DNA of 64,000 nucleotides from Planctomycetota bacterium (GTDB lineage Bacteria > Planctomycetota > Phycisphaerae > Phycisphaerales > Phycisphaeraceae), in NCBI GenBank assembly GCA_016350165.1, contig CP066225.1, positions 4,340,001-4,404,000 of the forward strand, given 5' to 3'. A program made the position numbers and the translations under genes. How positions within the stretch are numbered: the stretch's first letter is position 1; each line of letters starts with the position of its first letter. Shown in pieces: positions 8,063 through 16,846 of the stretch. The notes below the pieces were generated by a model, which did no database searches, had not been told where the DNA came from, and saw nothing but the letters and a program-made list of their open reading frames with translations.

Positions 8063-8947
8063 TTATTGTAAATTCTTATCGATCTCTGACCATAAAATTT
8101 CAAGCGTTGATTTTTTCGCATCTCGGTCAACCAAATCATCTGCTGCATTAATCGAAACATGCCCATCGAGGAACGCAAAATTCGCCTTCCCTCCTTTCGA
8201 CCCGAGCTTGTTCTCAATTTCAGAATGACGCGACCAGTCAATTTGGCTCTCCGCAGTTGCCTGAGTACCCGCATACGGATGAGATCGCAGTAAATATGGT
8301 TGATCCACAAAGTGATTGTACGGCAACCCACCCTGGCCAATATAACAAGCCGTATAAACCGACTGTGTACTCCAGTTCTTCCAGACCGGCCAAGCTTCAG
8401 CTAACAAAATAATCTTTGAACTGTATTTCGCGTCTGCCGTAAAACGTTTGCCTTGATTCGGTTTCAACGCTCCATCACTTTCATAGTATTCAACACACGT
8501 TTTTCCACCATTTGTATTAGCAGTAATGAGCGCATCATCATACTGGCCACTCGCCCAGCCGTTCATCGCATAAGAACGTGCGGATTCATCAACGTCACGT
8601 GGGCATTTCATGACCATGCCGCCAACCGTTTCAACGCCAACTTCATTCTCGTCGCCTTGGATATACGACCCTATAATTTCAGTATCAAACCAGAACGCAC
8701 CCCAATTCATAAATGAATTGTTAAACATAATGTTCGGCGGAAATTGCGAATCGTTATCCGCACTGAACGAAATTAAAGCAAGCGATAACTGCCTCTGGTT
8801 ACTCGCACACTGTATATTCTGTGCCGTCTTTCTCGCAGCACCCAATGCAGGTAGTAATATACCAATAAGTAATGCGATAATTGAGATGACCACAAGAAGT
8901 TCGATTAATGTAAAAGCCTTCGATTTGTTTTGTAATGAACTGTCCAT
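8063..8947 (-). CDS. H-X9-DG pseudopilin (prepilin-type N-terminus)
   Basis: About 294 residues. The ATG at 8947 is chosen because AAAGGA lies 6 nt upstream; the ATG at 8965 has no such site. The N-terminus (short basic leader, then [20 protein letters not shown]) is the type IV/type II secretion prepilin cleavage and methylation signal, with Glu at mature position 5. The body is a typical planctomycete pseudopilin, and near the C-terminus 'FAFLDGHVSI' gives the DGH element that marks the H-X9-DG family. Its N-terminal 30 residues are almost identical to the pseudopilin at 57752-58474. The gene stands alone, converging with mreB. Likely role: minor pseudopilin of a type II-like export or fibre system; substrate unknown. 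Confidence 0.9.
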   Translation of the reverse strand: MDSSLQNKSKAFTLIELLVVISIIALLIGILLPALGAARKTAQNIQCASNQRQLSLALISFSADNDSQFPPNIMFNNSFMNWGAFWFDTEIIGSYIQGDENEVGVETVGGMVMKCPRDVDESARSYAMNGWASGQYDDALITANTNGGKTCVEYYESDGALKPNQGKRFTADAKYSSKIILLAEAWPVWKNWSTQSVYTACYIGQGGLPYNHFVDQPYLLRSHPYAGTQATAESQIDWSRHSEIENKLGSKGGKANFAFLDGHVSINAADDLVDRDAKKSTLEILWSEIDKNLQ

Positions 8948-9417
8948 AACTGTTCCTTTACCCAATACACAGGTATGAAATTAGTTGCTTCATGGCCACA
9001 CCGGTCCCATCTGAAGCATCCTGATCCCTAAAAACGTTGGCGAAGTGCGATGTTCTACCGTAATTTATGTGAATGTTCCCGATTATCCTCTCCGACCTAA
9101 TCAACGAGAAGCTAACCACGGAATATGCATTAAATCTCAAAAAGTGATGACTCGATCAAATTTTTAGAACAATGATCTGCTTGATTTGACACAAATTAAG
9201 ACCTATCACCTATTGGTATAACAGTATTTTAAGACTGAAACAATTAGGGCTGCGGTATTATGGTGATAATTATGCGCAAGTGATATTTAATTGACTGTTC
9301 GTAACATTTCGCCATCGTTTCTGTTAAGCAAAATCGACATGGTTGTTAAATGATTCATAGATGAAATGGCAGATCAATTGAATGTTGAAAACTGATCGAT
9401 TTGAAAAAAGCTAGTAA
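8948..9417. other. A+T-rich intergenic region upstream of pseudopilin
   Basis: No gene is supported. The region probably carries the leftward promoter of the pseudopilin gene. A TTGACA hexamer occurs at 9186-9191 on the + strand but has no good -10 at 16-18 nt and no gene downstream. Confidence 0.4.
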
Positions 9418-9639
9418 TTACAGTCTTATACCGTCTGACATCATTTCATCATTTTCTAAATCAAGAACGCGAATTGTGTAATCAGAGATGTTCTTTACAT
9501 AGAATTCATCGTCTTCAATATTCGATGATAGCGCAGATGATAGATCAAGTATTACGATATGATCGTTGGTATGTGAGGCCACCAAGTTGAGTAAATCTAA
9601 CGTTAAATGTGAAATATCAATCGAAGCGATCAGGCTAAT
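9418..9639 (-). pseudogene. Open frame without ATG, possible gene remnant
   Basis: 73 open codons ending in TAA (9418-9420), bounded upstream by a stop at 9640-9642. The translation looks protein-like, for example 'NDHIVILDLSSALSSNIEDD' and 'NISDYTIRVLDLENDEMM', with alternating hydrophobic and acidic residues. No ATG is present in the first half; a GTG at 9582 would give a 54-residue product but has no ribosome site. It could be the 3' remnant of a decayed gene beside the NSS transporter unit. Confidence 0.25.
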
Positions 9640-9660
9640 TTACGAATCTATTGAAGCTGT

Positions 9661-9894
9661 TTATTGGCGTTCTTCCAATTCATCAGGTGGTGTGATATCA
9701 GCTTGCGTATGTAAATGCTCTTCTGGATGATTGACCGTAACCACTTTATAGATGCACCAGCCAAGTAGGATTGAGACGCCGCCCAATGCAAAGATCATGA
9801 TTACCCAGCCAATTAGTGTTAGTGGAGCGCTGGCGTGTGCACGATCAGCCACCGGTGCAAAATCTTGCGCGAGTGTAAACAGGACTGAACTCAT
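9661..9894 (-). CDS. MetS-like small subunit of NSS transporter
   Basis: 77 residues with one membrane helix (about residues 27-50, LIGWVIMIFALGGVSILLGWCIYKVV) followed by a polar tail ending HTQADITPPDELEERQ. Start ATG has a strong GAAGGAG site. It lies 2 bp after the NSS transporter stop codon, so the two are co-translated. In Corynebacterium the small membrane protein MetS is required for the NSS-family methionine/alanine carrier MetP, and this gene has the same size, layout and position. The paralogue at 14136-14363 has a nearly identical C-terminal tail. Confidence 0.8.
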   Translation of the reverse strand: MSSVLFTLAQDFAPVADRAHASAPLTLIGWVIMIFALGGVSILLGWCIYKVVTVNHPEEHLHTQADITPPDELEERQ

Positions 9895-9896
9895 AA

Positions 9897-11483
9897 TTAA
9901 ACTCCTTCAGTGCTACGCCGTTCCCATCTGCGGAACGCATCAGTGATGATCAGCAAAATGAATGTCGCGGTCAGAAGAATCAAACCGATCACGACCTGCG
10001 CAGGAATACTGGTGGTGATACTTTGAACAAGTTCATCATCTTGGAAGATATCACCCCAGATCCAGAAGCCGAACACCGCAATCAGATAAACCGGGCTGAT
10101 GTATTTCAAAGTGAACATGATGATTTTTGGCAGGCGTATGTGAGCGCCATGCATCAGTTCGGTGTGTCCTTTCTTGATACCCATGACCCAGCCGAACAGT
10201 AGCACTTCAATTGTTGCGAGCATGTAGATACTGACTGTGGACATCCAGATGTCGAGTGTTTCAAGTGCGAGCTGATTTTCTGTGTAGTAAACGACGAAGT
10301 ATGTGCCAACGAGGGTGATGAAAAGCAGAATTGCGATCGATGCATGTCTGCCAATATCAAGTGCTTCTTCGAGGAACGCGATTGCTGGTTGCAACATTGC
10401 AATTGATGATGTTGCAGCGGCAAGGAATAACAAGATAAAGAAGATGAATCCGAACCATCGGCCAGCCCACATCTGCTCAAACACAGAGGGCAGGGCAATG
10501 AATCCGATGTGGAAGTTCGATGCACTTTGAACTGCATCAGATTGTAAAAATTCTGGGCCGAGGAAAACGACTGCAGCTGGAATGACCATTAAGCCGCCGA
10601 GAACGACTTCACAGAAACCGTTACCTGCAGCTGCGGTGAGTGCGGACAGTGCGATGTCATCTTTTGCTTTGAGGTAAGAAGCGTAAGTGATGATGACGCC
10701 GAAGCCGATGGAGAGTGAAAAGAAAATTTGGCCAGCGGCATCAATCCAAATTTGCGCTTTGGCAAGTTTTTCCCAATCAGGGTTCCACATGTAACCGAGG
10801 CCTGCCATAACGTTTGCATTTGGAATGTCGGGGTTGGCAGGCAGTGTGAGTACGCGAACGACGACGATCATTGCGCAGATGATGAGTGTGGGGAGTGCAA
10901 ATTTACAGAATATTTCGATGCCTTTGGAGAGGCCGCGATAGACGAGGAAGAAGTTAAGCGCGAAACAAACGACGAGGAAGATCAATGAATTGTTGAGTGG
11001 GTCAATAAAGAGTGAACCGTTACCGCCGGGTTGTGTGCCGATGAATGGATTTGCGAAATCGGTGACAAAATTAGGGCTACTTGCAGAGGGCATTGTATTG
11101 GTGAGGTATTTCCATGCGTAGCCGAGACACCATGCTTCGACGAAGACGTAGAACATGAAAACGGTGATACAGATGAGTGGTCCGAACATGCCGAGATATG
11201 AGAAGAAGCGGTTTGTTTTTTTGCCGACGATGCGGAAGATGCCGGGTGGTGAGTTGTAACCGTGTCGTCCGCCGTAACGCCCGATGGCCCATTCGGTGAA
11301 GACGATTGGGAGGCCGAGTAAGAGGAAGGCGATCAGGTAGGGGATCATGAATGCGCCGCCATGTTTAGCAAGCAATCCCGGAAAGCGAATGAAGTTACCA
11401 AGTCCAACGGCTGAACCAGCGACAGCGAAGACGACGCCGAGGCGTGTGCCCCAATATTCCTTAGGCCTATCCAAGTCTGGCAT
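9897..11483 (-). CDS. NSS-family sodium-dependent transporter, copy 1
   Basis: Sodium:neurotransmitter symporter family, importing an amino acid or other small solute with Na+. From the ATG at 11483 it has 528 residues, matching its paralogue (525) and beginning 'MPDLDRPKEYWGTRLGVVFAV'; an upstream ATG at 11549 would add 22 residues that the paralogue lacks. About 12 membrane helices. The TM1 unwound segment 'GSAVGLGNFIRFPG' that binds Na+ and substrate is intact, as are 'GLSKGIEIFCKFALP' and the TM8 'AAATSSIAMLQPAIAF' Na+ site segment. It pairs with the downstream small subunit. Substrate cannot be told from sequence; methionine or alanine are the best guesses. Confidence 0.9.
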   Translation of the reverse strand: MPDLDRPKEYWGTRLGVVFAVAGSAVGLGNFIRFPGLLAKHGGAFMIPYLIAFLLLGLPIVFTEWAIGRYGGRHGYNSPPGIFRIVGKKTNRFFSYLGMFGPLICITVFMFYVFVEAWCLGYAWKYLTNTMPSASSPNFVTDFANPFIGTQPGGNGSLFIDPLNNSLIFLVVCFALNFFLVYRGLSKGIEIFCKFALPTLIICAMIVVVRVLTLPANPDIPNANVMAGLGYMWNPDWEKLAKAQIWIDAAGQIFFSLSIGFGVIITYASYLKAKDDIALSALTAAAGNGFCEVVLGGLMVIPAAVVFLGPEFLQSDAVQSASNFHIGFIALPSVFEQMWAGRWFGFIFFILLFLAAATSSIAMLQPAIAFLEEALDIGRHASIAILLFITLVGTYFVVYYTENQLALETLDIWMSTVSIYMLATIEVLLFGWVMGIKKGHTELMHGAHIRLPKIIMFTLKYISPVYLIAVFGFWIWGDIFQDDELVQSITTSIPAQVVIGLILLTATFILLIITDAFRRWERRSTEGV

Positions 11484-11706
11484 AAACGAAATCCAACTTT
11501 TTAAGGTGCTACCTGACAGTGTATGCGCAAGATTGTCAATGTATGACATTAGACTATAGACACATGCGAGGGTTGAAATGAGCGATTTCTTGTGCGGTTT
11601 ATAGTAAAAGAGATGGTGAAATGCAGTAAGAATTAAGGGGGATTCTGGTATGTATTGGTTGATTAATTAGGGATGAGCGAATTGATAATGTGCGACTTTC
11701 GGTTTT

Positions 11707-12026
11707 GTGCGCACGTTTTGTTTGGAAGTTGGTTTTTGAGATGGTCATAAAAAGAGGTTTTGAAATAAGGTTGTTATTTCGTGATGGACGAGATGCGTTT
11801 GTTTGAGGTTCTGTTTTTACGAAAAGCGGATGGGATTGGGTGGGTTTGTGAATCTTGATGCGGATTTGTGCGCGCAGTTTTTAGTTTTTGATGATTTACC
11901 CGTAGTGAAGAATGAACGGAAATGGCTTGAAAACAGTTAAGAATGGTGCGCTTTGGGTTGGGAATGGTTAGAAATGCTCAATAAATGAACGGTTTTTGAG
12001 GGGCGATTGCGTGTTTGTGCGCGCGG
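11707..12026 (-). repeat. Dispersed intergenic element, copy A
   Basis: Non-coding stretch with three GTGCGC boxes: GTGCGCAC 11707-11714, GTGCGCGCA 11868-11876 and GTGCGCGCGG 12017-12026. Between the last two (149 bp) lie 'GAAAACAGTTAAG', 'GTGCGCTTTGG', 'GAATGGTTAGAAAT' and 'GAGGGGCG' in the same order as in copy B read on the opposite strand. Copy A lies in the opposite orientation to copies B (39978-40184) and C (53077-53302). Confidence 0.6.
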
Positions 12027-12179
12027 TTTGAATTGAGAGTGGTTTGGTATGTGGTTTGCACGTGTGAGTAAAGAGGGAATCAATTGCTGTATCCTCAAGG
12101 AGGCCGGATGGGCCTTTGAGGTGGTGAGCGAAGGATTGGGTTGAAGATGGGGTGGCGGGGTGAGGGAATTGGTTGTGGT

Positions 12180-12330
12180 ACTAAAGCGTATCGTTGTTTT
12201 GAAGTGTGGGTGATTGTGCTGTTTCACTAAAACGTATCGTCGTTTGAGAGAGTGGATGTATTTGTTGTTTCACTTTAGCGTATCGGTGGATGTGGAGTAG
12301 GGGTGTTGTTTCAGTGTAGTGGATCGATGA
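12180..12330. repeat. Four imperfect 46-bp direct repeats
   Basis: Units begin at 12180, 12226, 12272 and 12313 (spacing 46, 46, 41). The core is GTTTCACTAAAACGTATCG with variants ACTAAAGCGTATCG, ACTAAAACGTATCG, ACTTTAGCGTATCG and AGTGTAGTGGATCG; the last unit is most decayed. The inter-core sequence is G/T-rich and less conserved, suggesting binding sites rather than a simple slippage array. Confidence 0.65.
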
Positions 12331-12349
12331 TTGTGTGATTGAGAAATGA

Positions 12350-12382
12350 AAATAAGGAGAAGCGGTGGGCTTCTCCTTATTT
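12350..12382 (-). terminator. Intrinsic terminator of proS
   Basis: Perfect 14-bp stem AAATAAGGAGAAGC (12350-12363) with GCTTCTCCTTATTT (12369-12382) and a 5-nt loop. On the minus strand the stem ends in TTATTTTCATTT. It lies 34 nt after the proS stop. Confidence 0.8.
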
Positions 12383-12416
12383 GGTTTTAGTGTTTATATT
12401 TATGGTTGTTTTTGAG

Positions 12417-13952
12417 TTAGTAGGCGAGGGCGAAGTAGACTTGGGTGGTTGTTGGGTTGCCTGTGTAGATGCAAGTGCCGAGGTCATCGGTTTGGTCGAA
12501 GGGGATGTTGCGGACGGCTGCTTTGGTTTCTTCCTGAATGATCTTTTCTATCTCATCATTAGGCTCGAAGTAACATCGGACGAGGCCTGCATCTTCTTCG
12601 AGAAGTTGTTTGAGTTGTTCGTATGAATTTGCGGTGCGCGTGTTTTGTTGCGTGAATTGCTGCGCTTTCTCAAACATCAAGTTGTAGATTGTGTTTGTTT
12701 GATCCTGCAACCAATCGGGGGTGAGGTCGTCGATCTGCATGGTTGCTCTTGTGTCGTCGCAACGACGTTTGACCATGCAGGAGCGTGATTCAACTTCGCG
12801 TGGGCCGATCTCGATGCGTAATGGGATACCACGTTTTTCCCAGTAGTACCGCTTGTCGCCGGGACGGTGTTTGCGGTAATCGACAACGATCTGCTGATTT
12901 GTGTTTTCGTCGATGATGTATTTTTCAATGTCATCGTTATGAGCAGATTCGATTTTGATTGCGTCTTTGGGGAGCAAGTTGCTGAGAAGCTGGTTGATTG
13001 TGTTGCGAACTTCGGTGTCGTCCTGCTTCTTGTTGAGGATTGGTACGATGGCGATGAGTTGTGGTGCGACGGCTGGTGGGAGGACTAAGCCTTGGTCATC
13101 GCTGTGGGTCATGATCAAAGCGCCGATTAGACGGGTGCTGACACCCCAGCTGGTTGTCCATGCGTGTTCGAGTTTTTGTTCGCGGCTGAGGTATTGGATG
13201 TCGAAACCTTTGCTGAAGTTTTGGCCTAGGAAATGGCTGGTTCCAGCTTGGAGTGCTTTGCCGTCTTGGAGTAGTGCTTCGATTGAGTAGGTGTGGACTG
13301 CGCCTGCAAACTTTTCTTTGTTTGTTTTGCGACCTTTGATGACAGGGACAGCGAGTACCTTTTCGCAAAACTCTGCGTATGTGTCGAGCATACGAAGGGT
13401 TTCTTGTTCGGCTTCTTCTTCAGTTTCGTGGACGGTGTGTCCTTCTTGCCAAAGGAATTCTGAGGTGCGCAGGAATAGACGTGTGCGCATTTCCCAGCGC
13501 ATGACGTTGCACCATTGGTTCATGAGGATAGGCAAGTCGCGATAACTTTGCACCCACTGACTGAACATGTGATTGATCATGGTTTCGCTTGTTGGGCGAA
13601 TGACCATTGGTTCTTCGAGTGGGCCTGCGGGTTGTAGTTGGTTGCCTGAATCTTTTTCGAGTTTTGAGTGCGTAACGACCGCGCACTCCATAGCGAATCC
13701 TTCGACATGTTCAGCCTCTTTGGTAAGGAAGCTTTGTGGGATGAGCATTGGGAAATAAGCGTTAACGTGGCCAAGGCGTTTGATGCGTTTATCGAGTTGT
13801 CGTTGTATTGATTCCCATATTGCGTACCCTTCCGGTCGTATCACCATGCAACCTCGAACGGGCGAGTAATCAGCCAGGCCAGCTGATTGAATGACGTCGT
13901 GATACCATTGAGAATGGTTCCGATTGCGTGGTGTTATTGTTTGCTGTGACAT
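12417..13952 (-). CDS. proS: Prolyl-tRNA synthetase, archaeal/eukaryotic-type (ProS type 3)
   Basis: Class II aminoacyl-tRNA synthetase that charges tRNA-Pro. 511 residues, the short form without the bacterial editing insertion. Class II motif 2 is visible as 'RTRLFLRTSEFLWQEGHT' (~156-173), with 'VIRPTSETMI' (~117) and 'TSWGVSTRLIGALIMTHSDDQGLVLPP' (motif 3 region, ~268). The anticodon-binding domain follows, and the protein ends in the type-specific terminal Tyr ('YFALAY'). The C-terminal zinc-like domain keeps only one Cys at each of two positions (RCYFEPND and GTCIYTG) where this type usually has two pairs, so Zn binding is probably lost. It sits between two paralogous transporter units. 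Its own terminator is at 12350-12382. Confidence 0.95.
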   Translation of the reverse strand: MSQQTITPRNRNHSQWYHDVIQSAGLADYSPVRGCMVIRPEGYAIWESIQRQLDKRIKRLGHVNAYFPMLIPQSFLTKEAEHVEGFAMECAVVTHSKLEKDSGNQLQPAGPLEEPMVIRPTSETMINHMFSQWVQSYRDLPILMNQWCNVMRWEMRTRLFLRTSEFLWQEGHTVHETEEEAEQETLRMLDTYAEFCEKVLAVPVIKGRKTNKEKFAGAVHTYSIEALLQDGKALQAGTSHFLGQNFSKGFDIQYLSREQKLEHAWTTSWGVSTRLIGALIMTHSDDQGLVLPPAVAPQLIAIVPILNKKQDDTEVRNTINQLLSNLLPKDAIKIESAHNDDIEKYIIDENTNQQIVVDYRKHRPGDKRYYWEKRGIPLRIEIGPREVESRSCMVKRRCDDTRATMQIDDLTPDWLQDQTNTIYNLMFEKAQQFTQQNTRTANSYEQLKQLLEEDAGLVRCYFEPNDEIEKIIQEETKAAVRNIPFDQTDDLGTCIYTGNPTTTQVYFALAY

Positions 13953-14082
13953 TGGTAGGGTATTTGTAAAGAGACAATAAAAACTGCAGCCAACGTTTGG
14001 CTGCTCGGCAAGTTTGCATTGTAGTAAAACATTTCTTGCGATGCGATGTTGGGGTGGATTGGGTTGGTCTTGTGAAAATAGG

Positions 14083-14115
14083 TAAATAAAAAAGAGCAGC
14101 GAAGTGCTGCTCTTT
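14083..14115 (-). terminator. Intrinsic terminator of NSS copy 2 unit
   Basis: AAAGAGCAGC (14091-14100) and GCTGCTCTTT (14106-14115) form a perfect stem; on the minus strand it is followed by TTTTTTATTT. It lies 20 nt after the small-subunit stop. Confidence 0.85.
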
Positions 14116-14135
14116 GGGTTGTTTTTATGTTGTGT

Positions 14136-14363
14136 TTATTGACGTTCTTCGATTTCATCGGGTGGTGTGATGTCGGCTTGTGTGTGGAGGTGTTCTTCGG
14201 GGTGTGGAACAGTGACCACTTTGTAGACGCACCAGCCGAGGAGTGAACACATGCCGCCGATGGCGAGGATCATGATGACGAGCCCGATGGGTGAGATCGT
14301 GAAAGCTTCGGCTTTAGCAGCGTTTTCGGTTGCTTGTGCGAGTGAGGTTATGAGTGTGCTCAT
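14136..14363 (-). CDS. MetS-like small subunit, second copy
   Basis: 75 residues, one membrane helix (about 26-49, IGLVIMILAIGGMCSLLGWCVYKVV) and a polar tail ending HTQADITPPDEIEERQ, differing from the first copy's tail by one residue. The start ATG overlaps the transporter stop (ATGA) and has a strong AAAGGAG site, showing translational coupling. By analogy to MetS of the MetPS carrier it is probably an essential small subunit. Confidence 0.8.
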   Translation of the reverse strand: MSTLITSLAQATENAAKAEAFTISPIGLVIMILAIGGMCSLLGWCVYKVVTVPHPEEHLHTQADITPPDEIEERQ

Positions 14364-15937
14364 AGTTCAGCTCCTTTCAGAGATTTGTCTTTGCGGTCCC
14401 AGCGACGAACAGCTTCGGAGATAACGAGGATGATGAAGATAATTGTGAGAAGGATCATGCCGATGGTTATCTGAACAGGGAGGCTGTTCTTGATTTGGTT
14501 TGTGATAGAGTCATCGAGGATGAGGTTGGTCACGACCCAGTAGCCGAAGACAGTGATGAGGTATACAGGACACACGATGGTGACGATGTATGGGATGATG
14601 CGTGGTAGGCGTATTTCTGCGCCACGATCGATTTCTTCCTGGCCTTTACGGATACCCAAGACGAAGCCGAACATAAGGACCTGGATTGTGGCAAGGATGT
14701 AGATGCCAACGGTTGCGATCCATGTGTCGAGTGTTGCGAGGGCAGCGAAGTCTTGTGTGAAGTAGATGACGATGAACGTGCCTGAGATTGTGATGAATCC
14801 GAGGATTGCACATGAGGCGCGGCGGCCGAGGCCGAGGGCTTCTTCGAGGAAAGCGATGGCTGGTTGGAGCATTGAGATTGAAGAGGTTGCGGCAGCGAGG
14901 AAGAGCAGGAAGAAGAAGAGGAAGCCGAAGAAGTTGCCCCAAGGCATTGCATCAAAGACGGCTGGTAGAGCGACGAATCCGAGGTTGAATGAGGAGCCGT
15001 TGACGGCAGGGTCGGACATTGTTTCAGGGCCGAGGAAGTAGATAGCAGATGGCACAACAATCATGCCACCGAGGACGACTTCAGTGAAGCCATTGCCAGC
15101 TGCGGCGGTAATAGCTGAGAGCGAGATGTCGTCGTTTGGTTTGAGGTATGAGGAGTATGTGATGATGATGCCGAAGCCGACGGAAAGTGAGAAGAAGATC
15201 TGGCCGGCGGCATCTAGCCAAATGTCACCTGATAGGAGGAGGTCCCATTTGGGGTTCCACATGTAGCCTAGACCGTCGATGAGAGAGCGGTCAGGGAAGT
15301 CTGGGTTTGAGCCAAGTGAGAGAACACGGATGAGGATGATGACCGCACAGAGAACGAGTGTGGGCATTGCGATTTTGCAGAAGAGTTCGATGCCTTTTGA
15401 GAGGCCTCGATAGATGAGGAAGAAGTTGAGAACGAAGCAAACGGCGAGGAAGATGAGTGCGTTATTGAGTGGGTCTTGGAAGAGGATGCCGTTTTCTGAA
15501 GCACCTGTGAATGAGGCGAAGAAATCTTTGATACCATCGGGGTTGGGCATTGTGCCGAAGGCGTATTTCCAAGCGTAGCCAAGACACCAAGCTTCGATGA
15601 AGACGTAGAAGGTGTAGATGAGGATGGGTATGACGGGGCCGAGCGTTGCGAGGTATGAGGCGAGGTGTGAGCGTTTGCCGACAGCTCTGAAGACGCCTGG
15701 AGTGGAGTTGTAACCGTATCGTCCGCCAAATCGTCCGAGGGCCCATTCTGAGAATGCGATTGGGAGTCCGAGGATGAGGAATGCGATGATGTAGGGGATC
15801 ATGAATGTGCCGCCGTATTCGGCGAGGAGACCGGGGAAACGGAGGAAGTTTCCGAGGCCGACGGCGGAGCCGGTGACAGCGAGGATGACGCCAACGCGCG
15901 TTCCCCATGATTCTTTAGGCCGTTGGATTTCAGACAT
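14360..15937 (-). CDS. NSS-family sodium-dependent transporter, copy 2
   Basis: 525 residues, about 12 membrane helices, paralogue of the 9897-11483 gene. Starts 'MSEIQRPKESWGTRVG' with AGGA 7 nt upstream. The 'GSAVGLGNFLRFPGLLAEYGG' TM1 ligand segment, 'GLSKGIELFCKIAMPTL' and 'AAATSSISMLQPAIAFLEEALG' are shared with copy 1. The pair probably arose by duplication of a two-gene unit around proS. Sequence differences in the extracellular loop (~145-165) may reflect different substrates. It is divergent from the YqaA-like gene at 16044. Confidence 0.92.
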   Translation of the reverse strand: MSEIQRPKESWGTRVGVILAVTGSAVGLGNFLRFPGLLAEYGGTFMIPYIIAFLILGLPIAFSEWALGRFGGRYGYNSTPGVFRAVGKRSHLASYLATLGPVIPILIYTFYVFIEAWCLGYAWKYAFGTMPNPDGIKDFFASFTGASENGILFQDPLNNALIFLAVCFVLNFFLIYRGLSKGIELFCKIAMPTLVLCAVIILIRVLSLGSNPDFPDRSLIDGLGYMWNPKWDLLLSGDIWLDAAGQIFFSLSVGFGIIITYSSYLKPNDDISLSAITAAAGNGFTEVVLGGMIVVPSAIYFLGPETMSDPAVNGSSFNLGFVALPAVFDAMPWGNFFGFLFFFLLFLAAATSSISMLQPAIAFLEEALGLGRRASCAILGFITISGTFIVIYFTQDFAALATLDTWIATVGIYILATIQVLMFGFVLGIRKGQEEIDRGAEIRLPRIIPYIVTIVCPVYLITVFGYWVVTNLILDDSITNQIKNSLPVQITIGMILLTIIFIILVISEAVRRWDRKDKSLKGAEL

Positions 15938-16043
15938 AGGCGAGTCCTGTGAAAGAATATTGAGACATGTTGCGATTCAACTGTAAAGTGTTGAATAACA
16001 TAAAACTAACGACTTATACGCAAAAGGCAACTGGTATAGACGC

Positions 16044-16793
16044 TTGAAACTGGAAGTATTTACGGATTTCGTAGAAGATATTGTGGATAGTGAAATAAAA
16101 GATGAGTTGCTCGCAAGAAACCATAATGGAACAGGTATGAAATCATCATCAAATGAGAAACCGAGTGAGGGTGAGTTGAAAGCCGCAGAGGCTGGGGTGG
16201 GACCCGTATCGAAGTGGGCGATACATAGGCGGATGTATGATTGGGTATTGGGTTTTGCGCATAGCAAGCACTCGGGGCGGGCTTTGTTTGGGTTGAGCTT
16301 TGCAGAGAGTAGTTTTTTTCCGATACCGCCTGACGTACTTTTGGGGCCTTTGTGTTTGGGTGAGCGGAAAAAGAGTTGGTGGTTTGCGACTGTTACGACA
16401 ATAGCTTCGGTGTTGGGAGCGTTTTTGGGGTACGCGATTGGGTGGGGCGCGTTGGATTTGGCGCTGATGATTCCGGGTATTGATCAGACAGGAATTGATT
16501 GGTTGCAGACGAAGTTTAATGAGAATGGTGAGTGGTGGGTGTTTATTGCAGCGCTCACGCCGATCCCGTTTAAGTTGCTGACGATAACGGCAGGGTTTGC
16601 GGAGATGAATTTGCTGATGTTCTTTGCCGCTTGTTTGATTGGTAGAGCTGCAAGGTTTTATGGGGTTGCTGCGGCGTTTTGGTGGGTTGGGCCGAAGGCT
16701 GTGCCTTTTATTGATAAATATTTCAACTGGTTATGTATTATCTTTGTTGTGCTATTGGTTGCTGGGTTTGGGGTGATTAAATTGTTCGGGTAG
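16044..16793 (+). CDS. YqaA/DedA-like VTT-domain membrane protein
   Basis: SNARE-associated/VTT-domain inner-membrane protein of the YqaA branch; DedA relatives act in lipid scrambling and envelope homeostasis. After a polar N-terminal ~60 residues come 'GRALFGLSFAESSFFPIPPDVLLGPL' (the VTT E...PIPPDV re-entrant motif), then helices near 110-140, 165-185 ('FIAALTPIPFKLLTITAG') and 220-245. The start is uncertain: the TTG at 16044 gives 249 residues; ATG 16137 (residue 32) would give 218 and still keep the whole domain. galE follows 53 bp later on the same strand and may be co-transcribed. Confidence 0.8.
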   Translation: MKLEVFTDFVEDIVDSEIKDELLARNHNGTGMKSSSNEKPSEGELKAAEAGVGPVSKWAIHRRMYDWVLGFAHSKHSGRALFGLSFAESSFFPIPPDVLLGPLCLGERKKSWWFATVTTIASVLGAFLGYAIGWGALDLALMIPGIDQTGIDWLQTKFNENGEWWVFIAALTPIPFKLLTITAGFAEMNLLMFFAACLIGRAARFYGVAAAFWWVGPKAVPFIDKYFNWLCIIFVVLLVAGFGVIKLFG

Positions 16794-16846
16794 ACAAAGT
16801 TACTATGTGAATTCAGAGTAGTCTAACTAATGAATAGGGTTAAGTT

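Larger units (their letters stand above)
11550..12416. other. 867-bp non-coding region between proS and NSS copy 1
   Basis: No gene is supported on either strand. It contains intergenic element copy A, the four-unit 46-bp repeat (12180-12330) and the proS terminator. The left part must hold the leftward promoter of the NSS transporter unit. Confidence 0.6.

Noticed and set aside
8958-9140. 60-codon frame upstream of the pseudopilin
   Set aside because: No ribosome site, overlaps the pseudopilin start, and no recognisable features.
9186-9191. TTGACA promoter on the + strand
   Set aside because: No acceptable -10 at 16-18 nt and no rightward gene follows.
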